DNA of 64,000 bases from Moesziomyces globuligerus (GCA_030849465.1 JARVLF010000018.1:434001-498000); one strand, 5' to 3'. Positions 10,742 through 22,144 are shown, counted from the first letter of the stretch. The notes: generated by a model from the sequence alone, not told the origin. A program made the numbers and translations.

Positions 10742-13700
10742 TCAGCTGCCCCACACTGCTCGGAGACTCTTGAGCTTGTTCTCTCCAATGGCCTTGGTGG
10801 TGCCTCGTCCGCTCATCTTGATCTCGGACCCGTCGGCGCATCGCAAAGTCGAGGCGTCGTGGCCAATCACATCGTTGGCCTGCAGCGCGCCCAGAATGGT
10901 CGAGTCCACCGCGACCCTGCTCATCATATCGCGCACCGAAGCCACCTCTGCCGGCTCGAGCTTGGGTGTCTTTTCCTTCTCAAAGGTAGACAGCAGATGC
11001 GTGCTGATCCTTCGCGATGGGCGTTCGGCCGCGGGTGCTTTCTGAGCACGCATGGCCGTTGGTCGCACCAGCGTGGGCGCCGGCACCGCTCCAGGCTCCA
11101 GCACCGGCTTGGGTAATGGGCGCTTCTCGGGCTTCGCCACCGCAGCGGCAGCTGCATTAGCGCCAGAGCTCGGCGCAGACCAGCCGCTGACCTTTGCTAG
11201 GACGGGTTTCGATGCGCTGGTGTTGAGGAACTGTGGCGCCGCGAAAGTCTTGAGTGACTCAGGCTTGGCCGCATTCGAAGCGCCTCCAAACGCGGCCGCG
11301 ATCGTCGTGACGCCGACCGCTGCCGAAGACGTCGTGGTCTTCTTGCTAAAGTCCAGTGCCGGCGCACCTCCCGCCGCGGACGAAAGTCGACGTGCCTTGG
11401 GCTTCACCGTGGACGCACTCGATGGCGAAGCAGACCGCGGCCCAGAGTCGCCTCGCGGCGCCTCCAACGAGCCTTTGTCGCCATCGGCACCGCTGGCCTC
11501 GTCATCACCAGCAATCTTAGACCACAGCTGTGCAACCGATGCCACTCGACCTCCTTTGCCGCCGCGGGCAGAGCGCGCGTCGTACCCCGCATCTTGCTTG
11601 TCGCGTGTGGATGTCTCCGAGGGTGGCGCGTTGAGCGCCCTTTCGACACGAGAAGGAATGGCCACCTCGCGGGCCTCCGGGTTGCGCGGCAGGCGGTGCT
11701 CCGAAGCGCCGGTAGCTACGGATGCGACGGGTGCGACCTTTGCGACTGACCAGCCGTTGGAATGCGTTGTGCTTGGACGAGGCCACGACGGCATCGACGT
11801 GTGACGCTCGCGCTTGGTCTCGTCTCGCGACGGACCAACTGGAGCCGTTGCCACCGGCGTGTCGCTCACCTTCTGGCTCGAGCCAAGCCCCGACAGCCGA
11901 CGACTGATGGGGTGTTCTTTGAGGGCCACGCCAGTCTTGCGAGCGCTCCGGATCTCCGAGCCATCAACGAGCGCCCTCAGCTCGGCTGACAGCTGCGGCA
12001 CGGTCTCGGTTTCCTCCGCTGCGGCCTGCTGGCTGGCCAGCGAGGCCTTGGTCGAGACCAGGTCCGCCATTGTTCGCGACGACGGAATCGATGTCTGACT
12101 GCGAGAGCTGGTCGCCTTGCCTTCCCACAGAGGATTGACTACCTGCGACGGCGATCGATAGGCAAACGACGACTGAGCCTCGTCGCTGTGCACACTTGGA
12201 GCCTCGGGCTCATCCTTGGCCAGCGCCGAGAGAACCGAGGCGCTCGGCGTTCCGGGCGTGTTCATGTGCGATGCGTTGGGGCTGGTAGCACTCGAGAGCC
12301 AGCCATCGATGCGGTGCACAGCCTCTTGTTTCAGGGCGACGCGGTCCTGATCGCTCGTCCTGCTCGGGGCGGCAAAGACCGGACGCGTCGTCTTCGATGG
12401 GACCGAAGGCGCGATCGAGCTCGGAGCAGGAGCAATCGCAGCTTGGATGCGCTCCAAACTGTTGCTCGAAGAACCCGACCTGGTTGCAGCAATGTTGCCA
12501 AACCGAAGCGACTCCTTGACCACGCTTTCCGGCTTTGCCGTCCTTTCGGACGAGCCACCACTGGATCGCGATGATGCGGACGCCCTCTCCTCCTGCCTCT
12601 GGCGCTCCAGCATTTCCTCTCTTGCGATCCGCTCGGCCTCTTCCTTCCGCTTTCGCTCCTCCTCGAGCTTGCGCAGCTCGTGCTGACGACGAGCCTCCTC
12701 TGCCATCCTCTCGCGTTCTTGTCTCTGCTGTTCGGCCTGACGGATGCGCTTCGCCTCAAGCTCCGCTGCCGCCCTCTCGGCAGCAGCAGCTTCGGCCTCG
12801 GCAGCAGCGATGGCAGCGGCGGCACGACTCGCCTTCTCGGCCTCGAGCTGTTGAGCGCGCTCCTCCGCCGCTCGGGCTTGTTGCTCGGCGCTCTTCCGTT
12901 CTGCTTCCTCGCGAGCCAAGGCAGCCGAGCGCAGGGCACTGTTCTTGCGTGACCTTGGCGCCAACTCCTCCTGCCGCATCGAGGGAGACGACAGTGGGCT
13001 TGAGACACTGTCGGTGCGGCCCATATTCGCCATCACTATGGTGTGCTGCGAGCCGGAGGCGATCTTGGGTGTGGTGGATCGCACGAGCTTGGTCTCGAGC
13101 GCTTCGAGGCCGATGCCTTGCGAAGACGACGAACGGCGCAAGGACACGATCGACGGTCGACGGACTGCGCTAGCTCGGCTCTCTTCAGCCTTGTGCGTGT
13201 GAGCGTCGGACGAAGGCGTGTGCGCATCGGCAAACGACGCAGGTGCAACAGACGCCATGGTAAGCACCGGAGGCGATTGTGTTGCCTCTCTGCTCGCTGG
13301 GAGCTCGTTCCGGCCCGCGTCTTGGAAGATGTCGATGGCACGAGGCCGTTGCGAGGTGGTCGACGATGTCTGCGAAGTGTCAGTGACTCGACTGTTGGTC
13401 GAAAGCTTCTGATTTTCTCCCGCCCCGTCGTAGCTATCGGATTCGCTTTCTTCCGAGATGTTCGCCTGCGGATAGCGTGTCGGCGGCTGGAAAGCGTCCT
13501 CATCCGGCTGCATTCCCATGGCGATCATCTGGCGCTTGACCTCTTCGTGGTCTTCCTCCGCTTCAGCCATAGCCTCGAAGTGCTCGATATTGTTGCGCGA
13601 AACGCTGTTGCCCTTGCCGGCGCCTGCACCGTTCTTGCCCATGGTCGGCAGCTTCTGCAGCGTCTTGATGGTTCCTGCCTGAGACTCGCCGTCTTCGTCG

Positions 13701-15886
13701 ATGGTAGCGAGGCCTGCGATGGGCGGGGCCCCACCCGAGGGCGGGAAGCCATTCGAGACCGCCTGCATCGGAGGGGCTGCAAATTGCGCCAAATTCGCGC
13801 TTGTGATCGACTGGGGCTCTGGCATGGGGGGCAGAGTGTCCCGGACCGGAGCCTGGTAGGCAGGCTGCGGCGGTAGAGCGCCCCCAAAGGGTCCTTGAGC
13901 TGGCAGAGAGGCCCTGCGATCGACCGTTCCAGCGGTGTGCGCTGCGAATTCGGCGGATGGCTGGTGCGCATGACCGAGGATGGGCTGCTGCGCAAATTGC
14001 ATAGGGCCCGGAGAGACCGACATGGCGCGCTGTGGTGCCGACCATGCTGCCGGATCCCCATGTCCGGGGATGAGGGGGCTGATAGGCTGCGCATTGTGGA
14101 AGACGTCCGGGGCAGCGCTCACCGAGCGTTGAATGGTGTGGGCTGCATCGGCGGGCGTCACAAGTCGGCTGGCATTCCAGCTGTTCCCGGCCGGGTTCCA
14201 CTGCACATGGCCATCCGGGCTCACGGTGAAAGGTTGAGCTTGCGCAGGGAGCTGGATCATACCTGGTGCGGTACTGGCAGGTCGCGCTGGAATGTTGTGA
14301 TGAAGCACTGGTGCTGGCGACCAACCTCTCTCGGCTGCAAGACGCTCCACCTCGAGCATGCCTGAATCCATGTACGGGACAGCCCGGTGACCGTGGTGAA
14401 CTGGCTCAGCATGCTGATGGTGGTGATGAGCATGTGGATCATGATGGTGATGAGCTCGGTGATGGTGATTAGAATGTCCGACCGAGGAATGAGGACGCTG
14501 AGGAAGCGAGTGGAGGGGCGGTCCCGCGTGCAGGTCATCCAGGTCCTCACGCGCGGGCGGCTGGCCGCTCGCTGTGTGAGCAACGTAGATCGGAATCTCG
14601 ATGGTCAGATCCTTGGCAAAGGATCCAAGCAACAGACTGACCAGAGCGTAGGTGCGCACCTCGAACAGCCGTGTCTTCCGGATGGTTCGAAGATCCCTCG
14701 GAATGTCGACTGCCGCGGTGCAGACCGATTCAGCGTTTGGCCCGAACTCGTAGTCGCGTCCTTTGAAGATTTGGTCATGGACGATCTCGGTGATGCGAGG
14801 TTCGAGCGAGACCTTCTCGGGACTGTCGTGCAAGCCCTCAGGACTGCCGACGGGAAAGATGAGGCGGCGAGCCAAAGCGATCTTGATGCCGCTAAGATGG
14901 CGCTTGGTATTGTTCTTGACGCCGCATCTGACGAGCATCTGACCGCCACCCCAGAAGAGCTGCTCGGTCACGCCTGCTTCGAGCCAGACAGCACCGTTGC
15001 CACCCATGAAGAGGCGGGTGTCTCCGACGGCTTCGACCGGCTCGCGGAATCTAGGATGAGCGACATCGGACCACTTTTCGAGGACAAAGGCTTCTCGCCT
15101 AGCAGTGACGATCATCTTGTCATCGTTGTACCAGGTCTGGGCAGTAGCTTTGAGGCCGTAGCGGAGCGACGCGTTGCCGGCGAACGTGACGCAGGAGGGC
15201 GCCGAAGAAGGCAGGCGGAAGCTGAAAGGGAAAGAGGTGCGACCTTTTCGGGCGGTCCAGTAGCCGTTGACAGGAGCAGCGGGCAAGACCGCATTTGAAG
15301 GAGGAAGATTGTCGCCTTGGAACATGGTGCGGTTGTAGAGGAAGAGTTGTGTAGCGGCATGGTCGCGAGATGTGAGCTGCTCGACCGCCTCCAGCTCTAT
15401 GGCGATCTGGCCGAGGCGGAGGCGCTGGCTGGTGGTACAAGTGAGCTCGACCTTGCCGCTCAGGGTGCCTCCTGCTTCAAAGACGTTGCTGGAGAGCACG
15501 ACGTCGATCTTGACCTTGGGGTGCTTGGTGACCATGTTCATGTGATCGGGCATGCGATCGCGATGCTCTGTTGGGTCTTCGAGGCCTCCAAACTCGAGAT
15601 CGTAGCGAGAGGGTACACGTGCGGCGGGCGACACGGAACGCGCTCGAGAAGCAGGACGGTGGGGAACCAGACCGTGGTTGATTGAGTCGCCAAGGGCATC
15701 GATCTGGCTCGGGGGTGGCGGAAGCCCGAGCTCAGGCTTCCAGGAGAAGGAATTACTCCTTTGCAGGCGATGTTGCTGGGGCATCGGCGAGGATGAAAGA
15801 TCGTGCGGTTGGTGTGGATCATAGTTGTGATAAGCAGCAGCTGACGCTGGACGACTGCCAAGCATTGGGCTCGGAGGAGCGAACAT
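10742..15886 (-). CDS. Large arrestin-domain protein with coiled coil and conserved C-terminus
   Basis: Single exon, 1714 residues, ATG at 15886. Residues ~120-430 form an arrestin fold: the N-domain begins KVKIDVVLSSNVFEAGG and the C-domain contains GQMLVRCGVKNNTKRHLSGIKI and ends with a beta-rich segment (KDLTIEIPIYVAH). A His-rich stretch follows (about residues 465-500), then a long disordered region. Near residues ~970-1080 there is a highly charged Ala/Glu/Arg coiled coil with repeated EEAERK/RQEERE-like units. The last ~100 residues contain a Ser/Arg motif (RRISTHLLSTFEKEK) and a compact tail. Arrestin-related trafficking adaptors (ART family) bring ubiquitin ligases to plasma-membrane transporters, usually through PPxY motifs; I did not find a PPxY here, so an ART role is inference. 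The length is well above that of typical ARTs. Confidence 0.85.
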   Translation of the reverse strand: MFAPPSPMLGSRPASAAAYHNYDPHQPHDLSSSPMPQQHRLQRSNSFSWKPELGLPPPPSQIDALGDSINHGLVPHRPASRARSVSPAARVPSRYDLEFGGLEDPTEHRDRMPDHMNMVTKHPKVKIDVVLSSNVFEAGGTLSGKVELTCTTSQRLRLGQIAIELEAVEQLTSRDHAATQLFLYNRTMFQGDNLPPSNAVLPAAPVNGYWTARKGRTSFPFSFRLPSSAPSCVTFAGNASLRYGLKATAQTWYNDDKMIVTARREAFVLEKWSDVAHPRFREPVEAVGDTRLFMGGNGAVWLEAGVTEQLFWGGGQMLVRCGVKNNTKRHLSGIKIALARRLIFPVGSPEGLHDSPEKVSLEPRITEIVHDQIFKGRDYEFGPNAESVCTAAVDIPRDLRTIRKTRLFEVRTYALVSLLLGSFAKDLTIEIPIYVAHTASGQPPAREDLDDLHAGPPLHSLPQRPHSSVGHSNHHHRAHHHHDPHAHHHHQHAEPVHHGHRAVPYMDSGMLEVERLAAERGWSPAPVLHHNIPARPASTAPGMIQLPAQAQPFTVSPDGHVQWNPAGNSWNASRLVTPADAAHTIQRSVSAAPDVFHNAQPISPLIPGHGDPAAWSAPQRAMSVSPGPMQFAQQPILGHAHQPSAEFAAHTAGTVDRRASLPAQGPFGGALPPQPAYQAPVRDTLPPMPEPQSITSANLAQFAAPPMQAVSNGFPPSGGAPPIAGLATIDEDGESQAGTIKTLQKLPTMGKNGAGAGKGNSVSRNNIEHFEAMAEAEEDHEEVKRQMIAMGMQPDEDAFQPPTRYPQANISEESESDSYDGAGENQKLSTNSRVTDTSQTSSTTSQRPRAIDIFQDAGRNELPASREATQSPPVLTMASVAPASFADAHTPSSDAHTHKAEESRASAVRRPSIVSLRRSSSSQGIGLEALETKLVRSTTPKIASGSQHTIVMANMGRTDSVSSPLSSPSMRQEELAPRSRKNSALRSAALAREEAERKSAEQQARAAEERAQQLEAEKASRAAAAIAAAEAEAAAAERAAAELEAKRIRQAEQQRQERERMAEEARRQHELRKLEEERKRKEEAERIAREEMLERQRQEERASASSRSSGGSSERTAKPESVVKESLRFGNIAATRSGSSSNSLERIQAAIAPAPSSIAPSVPSKTTRPVFAAPSRTSDQDRVALKQEAVHRIDGWLSSATSPNASHMNTPGTPSASVLSALAKDEPEAPSVHSDEAQSSFAYRSPSQVVNPLWEGKATSSRSQTSIPSSRTMADLVSTKASLASQQAAAEETETVPQLSAELRALVDGSEIRSARKTGVALKEHPISRRLSGLGSSQKVSDTPVATAPVGPSRDETKRERHTSMPSWPRPSTTHSNGWSVAKVAPVASVATGASEHRLPRNPEAREVAIPSRVERALNAPPSETSTRDKQDAGYDARSARGGKGGRVASVAQLWSKIAGDDEASGADGDKGSLEAPRGDSGPRSASPSSASTVKPKARRLSSAAGGAPALDFSKKTTTSSAAVGVTTIAAAFGGASNAAKPESLKTFAAPQFLNTSASKPVLAKVSGWSAPSSGANAAAAAVAKPEKRPLPKPVLEPGAVPAPTLVRPTAMRAQKAPAAERPSRRISTHLLSTFEKEKTPKLEPAEVASVRDMMSRVAVDSTILGALQANDVIGHDASTLRCADGSEIKMSGRGTTKAIGENKLKSLRAVWGS
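14380..14480 (-). repeat. Imperfect CAT/CAC repeat coding a His-rich stretch
   Basis: On the minus strand the arrestin gene carries clustered CAT/CAC codons (runs such as HHHH separated by D, A, P or E). Position and composition are seen directly; a metal-binding role would be speculation. Confidence 0.75.
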
Positions 15887-17102
15887 GGTCGAAAGGAGAG
15901 CAAGGAGAGGGGCTTGAGGAGCTGCTGTCGTAGGTTCTTGATGGCTTCGTTATGGATCGTCACTGAGTCGTCAGGTGATTCGTCTGCGCTGTTTGAGTTC
16001 GGCAAGCGCAGGTATGAAATGGAAAAGAGCTCGTGTTGGGATGCGAAAGGATGTTCGTGGTTGGATCCACTTGGCTGTGCGTGCAGATCGACTCCTGGTG
16101 AGGAGGAGCACAGAGCGCAACGTGCGGTCCAGATTGGCGGGGAGAGCCGTGGTGGATGTAGAGGGGAGGTGAGGATGGCGAGCAAGCTTTCATGAGGCTT
16201 TGGGGAGCGGGCGGGCGGGCGGGAAGCAGCCTAAAGCGCTGTGCAGGTGCAGATGGAAAGCTGGTCAACTCCGACAGAGCAGTGTCGAGTTGCTTCTGCG
16301 CGCAAGTTGGCAGCTGCACCGGCGCTTGTCTTTGGCCCCTATTCCTTCCAGCCCGCCAAATAGAAAATAACCGCCACTGGCGCTGCACTTTACCGCTGCA
16401 CAATCCAACTTCTCTCGTGTGGAGGAGAACACCCCCTGAGTTTGACCCTCACGCGCCCCGCCGACGCGACCTCGTGCTGTAGCCTTTAGGAGCGGATGCG
16501 CCCTAACAGCTTCGTTTTTTGACGACAGATGATGCGGCGGCTCTGCTCTCAGCACATCGGCACGCACCGCTGCAGCATTAGACACGCCGACCGACCTGGC
16601 CACGGTGGGATCCCTTCCATCTCGGCGATGCCGTTCGCCCTCCATGCAGACCATAGACATGTGGTGGGCGCTCATAACAAGCGGACTTAGCCGACGAGAC
16701 AGACTGGAAGCGCGCGGCCAGGGCCAAGCTCAAGAAAAGTTGAGTCCGGGAATGGCAATCTCTTCGAGCAAAAGGGACGTCACGACGAGGAGAAGAATAC
16801 AATCTGCTTTTTGGGGGGATGACGGCGATAGGGTGCAGAACATGGTGGGATTTTGGTCGATTCGGTCCGCTGTCCCAGCAACCGCCGAATGTGAGGCGCG
16901 GGCGAGACAGAGTCCGAACCATGTCCGAATGGGGGCGGGGGAGTGATGCGCGTGGAGAAAAAGGCGTCTTCCATCGCTCAAGAGTCCGCCGTCAAAAGTG
17001 CAAGCAAGTGCCAACGAGGGCCTCCGGGTCGGTCAGCATGAGGCCTGCAACAAACGCAGTGACCCGGCGGCCATGCCTTGCATGCTGCGCTCGCTGCGCC
17101 AT
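15887..17102. promoter_or_regulatory. Arrestin-gene upstream region / stm1 3' region
   Basis: 1.2 kb without a supported gene. It must hold the promoter and 5' UTR of the arrestin-domain gene and the stm1 3' UTR, both on the minus strand. A CCCTAAC element occurs near 16502. Short ORFs are codon-bias shadows. Confidence 0.45.
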
Positions 17103-18143
17103 TTAGGCGAGCGAGGGGAAGGCGTTCTTGTCGGCCAGGTTGACCGAGGCGTTGGCGCCACGGCCACCACGGCCGCCACGGCCACGGGGAGCACCGCGCT
17201 CGCCGCGGGGGGCACCACGGCTGCCACCACGGGCGCCGCCACGGCCGCCGCGCTGAACAGCGGGTTGGTTGAAGGTCTGCTCGATCTCGAGCACCTGCTT
17301 GCCCTCCTTCTGGGTGCGGGTCTTGGCCTTCTGCGCCTTGGTCGAGGCAAAGTAGTCGGCCTCCTCCTTCTGGTGCTTGGTCAGCTTGGACCAGGCCGAG
17401 TCGTCAGAGGCAACGGTACGGGGAGCCTTGGACTCGATGTTGAGCTTCTTGCCGGCCTGGTTGGCGAGGTACTGGTCGAGGGTCATGGTCTTGTCCTCCT
17501 CCTCCTCGGGCACCTTCTCGGCCTCGGCGGCGGGAGCAGCGGCGGCGACGTCGACACCCTCAGCCTTGGCGTCAGCCTCGGCCTTCTGCTCGGCGTCGAG
17601 CTCCTTCTGGCCATCCTCACCGCCCCAGCCCTGGGCGACCTGCTTCTGCGAGTCGACACGGTCGGTCTGCGAGTGGCGGTCGAAGGCACGGCCTCGGGGG
17701 GCACCACGGCCGCGACCACCGCGGCCACCACGGCCACGGCTCTCGCCGCTGCGGCCACGGCCGCTGCGGGCGTCCTTCTGCTGCTCGCCCTCGGCGGCGT
17801 CAGCGGTGCGCTCGGCGCGGGGAGCGCCGTTGCGGGGAGCACCACGGCGCTGGTTGCCGGCACCGGGGATGTTGCGCTGGGGCTGGGCAGCGGCAGCGGG
17901 GGCAGCGGCCTTGGCGGGGGCGGCCCTGGGGGCGGCGACGTCCTCGCCGTCGTCTGTGGAGAGTGAATGAGATGAGGAGTATTAGCATTGCGAGATCTTG
18001 CCAAAGAGGTAAGAAAGTAGATGTGGCGCGAGGCGGCAGTGATCCCTTTCGTTGCCGTGGTTGTCTGCACAAAGAGATTGCGTAGAAGAGGCCCAACACT
18101 TACCACCAAGAATGGCGAAAGGGTTTCTGTTTGCGACCGACAT
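17103..18143 (-). CDS. stm1: Stm1 / SERBP1 (HABP4-PAI-RBP1) family ribosome-preservation factor
   Basis: CDS complement(join(17103..17953, 18104..18143)), 296 residues. Exon 1 encodes MSVANRNPFAILG and ends at GTAAGT in phase 1. After a 150-bp intron ending CCACAG the protein continues DDGEDVAAP. The NPFAILGDD block is the hallmark of the Stm1 N-terminus. The centre has RGG/RG repeats (GRGGRGGRGRGAPRGRAFDRHS) and a conserved KQVAQGWGGEDGQKELDAE segment. The C-terminal half carries the conserved acidic-to-basic EEEDKTMTLDQYLANQ region and ends in another RGG cluster and NAFPSLA. In yeast and animals, members bind the mRNA channel of inactive 80S ribosomes and protect them during starvation. 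RGG repeats suggest RNA binding and arginine methylation. Confidence 0.92.
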
Positions 18144-20475
18144 TGCGTGCGGTCGTCTTGAATCCTTTCAGGCGTGTACTGTATGCGGCGAAGGTCGAAG
18201 CATTGGGATGCGATGGGTGTCAGTTTGAGGATCAACGATGGTGCAGCAAGAGGGTAGGATCGAAGCGGCAAGGCAACGGCTTGGAGTGCAGCGGCGGACA
18301 TCGAGCATACGTGACGTCTCGAAGCTCGGCGCTGTCCAGCACTACGAACAGATAAGGCAGTCGTCCGCTTGTGGTGCAAGCCTCGGCCCTTGCACAGCAG
18401 AAGGCAGCAACGCTACCACGCTCCAGCAACCGAGAGTCCCACGGAGGTGACACTCGGCTGGCGCGATGCGTGCAAGCGCTGGTAGTTGCTTCTTCTGCCG
18501 GCTGCATCGATCGCGTAGCCGTGTAGTAGGAGGAGACCATGTTTGGATCGATGTTTGGAGAGCATCAATTATGGCTAGGACGCTCCGGTTGACGTTTCGC
18601 TTTGCGCGACCTTGCCGATGGCGACGCAAATCCAAGTGAAAAGAAAGAGTCGGAGGTACTAACCTTCTAAAAGGAGCGGAACGGCGAGAGCAGTCTATTG
18701 GACGGGCAGAAGAAAACAATGCAGCGCGTCGATGGAAAGGACGAAGTAGGATGCTGGTCAGTCAAAATGTTGGCTGTTTTGATGGTGGGTGCAAAGGTCG
18801 AAAGGCAGCGTTGAGATCGCGCAAAAGCCAGCTCAGATGCGAAAGGTAGGAACTGCGCACCGCTGCAAGCAGTGGACACTGCAAGGTTGGACTTCGGAAA
18901 AGGACGCGGAGGCTCGCTGAAATCTTCTGCTGCTGCTGCTGCTTCTGAGCGCAATCCCGCTTTGCTCTGCTTTGTCCACGTAGTAATGTCGTGAGAGGTG
19001 TGTGCAAAGGCGGGACTGGTTCGAGGATGCGTGTCTGAGCTAGATTTGAAGAGCGAGCGGCTCGCGTTCTTTCTGCGTCCAACACAAGAGTCGAAACTAC
19101 GCTGGAGCTGGTGCTGACGGCGACTGGCTGATGTGCGACGGTGAATGCCGTATGCTGCTGAGCTGGAAGGGTGACACGTACTGTCCGACGTAGGAGAGAC
19201 GGTGTAGATGCGGAAACACCAACAAAAGATCGTATGAAGGAGCAAGAAGGAAGCCTGGGACTGATCGCGTTGCCAAACCCAGCCCAGACGGAAGCGGCCA
19301 GCAGCGCACGGGAGGGCGCATCGACGACCAACGCTGCCCTCTTTCCTCTGCTGTCTGATTTTCCCGCTTCTTCTCCCTCTCAGAGGCTGGGACACAGGCG
19401 AGAAGCCTTTTTTCGCACCTCGCCTTTTTCTTCGCTCCCTGGTCCTCGCCCGCACGCAGGCGGTTGGAAGGGCGCTGCTCGCTAGGCCTCACACCGTTGG
19501 TATTTTCGCTTGGCCCCAATTCAATCTTTCGCGAAGGAAAGCAGACGTCGCTGCTTTTGTATTGGGCACTTCCATTTTCGTATTTCGAGAGCCAGGGCCG
19601 ATCAGCGCTTTGCTACGTACGGGTGCCAACCGCATCCAAGCGTTGAGGGCCACGCTAGCCACGACCCAAGCCACGGGGGTGCCAGTGACGCTGGCGCTCC
19701 CACTCCGCTTGCCTTCGACCTCACACCGGGATGGCATTCGACCATCCCATGCATGAGGTAGGCACGATGGTGCTCAATCATGCTGATTGCCGCATGGCTC
19801 GACAGAGCTTGACTAGCGTCTGAGCAAGCTTTCCATTCGAATACCTGTGTGTGAAGTGAAGGTGCTCGCACGACCGGTCTCACGTCGCGGGTCCGGAGCT
19901 TCGACATGACCGCAGCAGCCGATTTTTCGTACATTTGTGTGAGTCGCAGCTCTAACAGCACACGACTTTGAAGCTCATGAAGTTCAGAGCCGCCTGCTCC
20001 AGGCTGTCAACGATGCGAAGCGGGCCAAGCGGCTCGCCTTCGAGAGGCATTCGCACGCCCCATCCAGCGTTGGTGTTCATGGTCGCACAGACACCAGTCA
20101 CGGGCGCGGAATGGAAGGCAACGTGGCACGAGGGCCGATGATGATATTTTTCATCCCAGACGGGGGCTGCGGCTGAGCGGCCGCCCGTCGGAAAGGGGCG
20201 AACATGTGCGTGAAGCGAGGCGTCCGCATATGGTGTGTAGTACATAGTATGCAGAAAGCTTTTTGCAGCGGAACAACGCGTAGCTCGCTGGAGCGGCCGA
20301 TCACGTAGAAACGGCCAAAAGGAACAAGTGAGGCACCGCCGCCGCGGGACGACGGCGCTTCATCCTGCAATCGAAACTAGAAAGGGGGGAGTGTAGGGAA
20401 GCGGGGGCAGGAGAGAGGGCGAAGGTTGCAAAAGGGGGGAGTGCAGATGCCGTGAGACAAACGGGGCGTGCCTGT
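18144..20475. promoter_or_regulatory. Long gene-free stretch: stm1 upstream / rps3 downstream
   Basis: 2.3 kb without a gene I can support on either strand. It must include the stm1 promoter and 5' UTR and the rps3 3' UTR. It contains a (GCT)n run near 18927-18942 on the plus strand. ORFs here have no recognisable domain. A UTR intron or a non-coding RNA cannot be excluded. Confidence 0.45.
18927..18942. repeat. Short CTG/GCT microsatellite
   Basis: Five consecutive CTG units in the non-coding region upstream of stm1. Confidence 0.8.
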
Positions 20476-21954
20476 TTAGTAGGCAGCCTCGGCCTGGACC
20501 TCGGCAGCGGGGGCAGCCTGCGCCTGCTGGGCAGGGGCGGCAACCTCGGCGGCGGGGGCCTGGCGCGACTCGGAGACGGGGGCGAGGATGGGGGCCTCCT
20601 CCTTGGGCTCCAGGATGGTGACGGCATCGGGGAGGGGGAAGGGCTTGCCAGCACGTCCCTCGGGGTCCCAGCCCTGCATGATCTTGACCTTGATGCCGAG
20701 AACACCCTGCTTCATCAGGACGTGGCGGACGGCCTCGTCAACGAAGTCCTTGACGGGCTGACCGGAGTGGATCATGAAACCGTCGGTGAACTTCATCGAC
20801 TTGGCACGGGCAGCACGCAGCTTGCCCGAGATGACGACCTCGCAACCCTTGGCGCCCGACTCCATGACGAAGCGGAGCACACCGTAGGCGGCACGGCGGA
20901 CGGCGAGACCGCCGAGGAGCTTGTAGCGGAGCGACTCGCACTGGGCGACGGCGTGGAGACCACGGTTCTGGACCTTCTCGGCGTAGAGCTCGAGAGAGTT
21001 GTCGGGGAACTTGAATCGCTTCTGGACGAGAGCGGTGAGCTCACGGATGCGGCGACCCTTGTCACCGAGGACCTCCTGGGTGTGGGTGGCACGGATGATG
21101 ATCTCGGTGCGGGCGTGGGTGACACGGACCTCGCAACCAGAGTATCCCTCCTCCGAGAGCTCACGAGTGAAGAACTCGTTGAGCTCGGCGGCGAAGACAC
21201 CGTCGGCGACAAACTGAAGAGTTGAAGCGAATGCAAATGGACGAGGGCGGGAGGTCAGCAACCTGATACGGGATGTGGGGACGGGTATGCCACTACGCTC
21301 TGCTCAGGCGCGCGTCATGCCAAGTCGTGCTGCGTGTGAGGGCGAAGGTGGCAAGTGGATCATCGCTCGATCGGAGTCGGCGCTCGATTGGCGGAATCGA
21401 ACGAGTCATATGCTGAATGCGAGGCGTAAATGTCGGGTCCTATGGCGGAGGGGCGACTTCATGTTAGGCGGCGCTGAGCGATAGACATGAGTGGGCTACG
21501 AACTGAGTCCTGATGCCAGCATTGCCAGCATGCTGAGTTTGTGCGTTGCGTGATGGACGTGGTGCCGTGTAGATGCATAGGTAACAATCCGCCGCGGCTC
21601 TTCCGGGGTCGGCCACCATCTACTCTGCCCGATGATTTGAGCCGTCGCATTGATAGCATTGCATATTCGAGCACTCCACCAGCGTTGTGCGACGTCGAGC
21701 CTCCGGTGCTGTGCAAGCGTATATACTGGATCCAACGACTCATCGGACAAGCGTCGACGCCTAATGCAGCCTATTGAGTCGTTGTCGTTGGGCGTATATC
21801 GAATCAAGTATGCTGGCATGTCGATCTGGTGGCGGAGATCGGTCGAGTGCGTCGGTGCGAGGTTGTTTGGCATGATGTGCGCTTTGAGCATGAGCGTCGG
21901 GCGGGTTGAGAGGCGCCTTACCTTTCTCTTCTTGGAAATGTTAGCGGAAGCCAT
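20476..21954 (-). CDS. rps3: 40S ribosomal protein uS3 (Rps3)
   Basis: CDS complement(join(20476..21213, 21922..21954)), 256 residues. Exon 1 is only 33 nt ([11 protein letters not shown]), ending at GTAAGG in phase 0. Exon 2 begins after CTTCAG with [14 protein letters not shown]. The KH domain follows, with the helix-turn-helix [11 protein letters not shown] at about residues 65-75, then the C-terminal uS3 domain ([21 protein letters not shown] and [16 protein letters not shown]) and [13 protein letters not shown]. The Ala/Gln/Pro-rich tail after this is species-specific. uS3 lines the mRNA entry channel of the small subunit. The intron is 708 bp, long for this genome and placed, as is common in ribosomal protein genes, near the start codon. 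Confidence 0.97.
21214..21921 (-). other. 708-bp intron of rps3
   Basis: GTAAGG donor and TTCAG acceptor on the minus strand. Ribosomal protein introns often host snoRNAs or regulate output. I searched by eye for C/D boxes and did not find a convincing pair, so no RNA is called. Confidence 0.85.
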
Positions 21955-22144
21955 CTTGAGATATGTGTTGGTGGTTAGACGATAGTGACGACGAGCGGGG
22001 CGAGACCTTGAACGGGTGCCGCTGGCCGCACACAACGCTCGCTGCAGTCAGCTGCACTGGCGGGCTGAAGCCCATCGCCTGCAGCTGCAGATCCGCTTTC
22101 TCAGCCCTGGGCCTTCCTTGCTCAGCCTAAGTGACGCGCAGAGG

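Noticed and set aside
21380..21410. GTTCGATTCC (tRNA B-box-like) on the minus strand in the rps3 intron
   Set aside because: The flanking bases do not form a T-stem and no A box or acceptor stem is found at the right distance.
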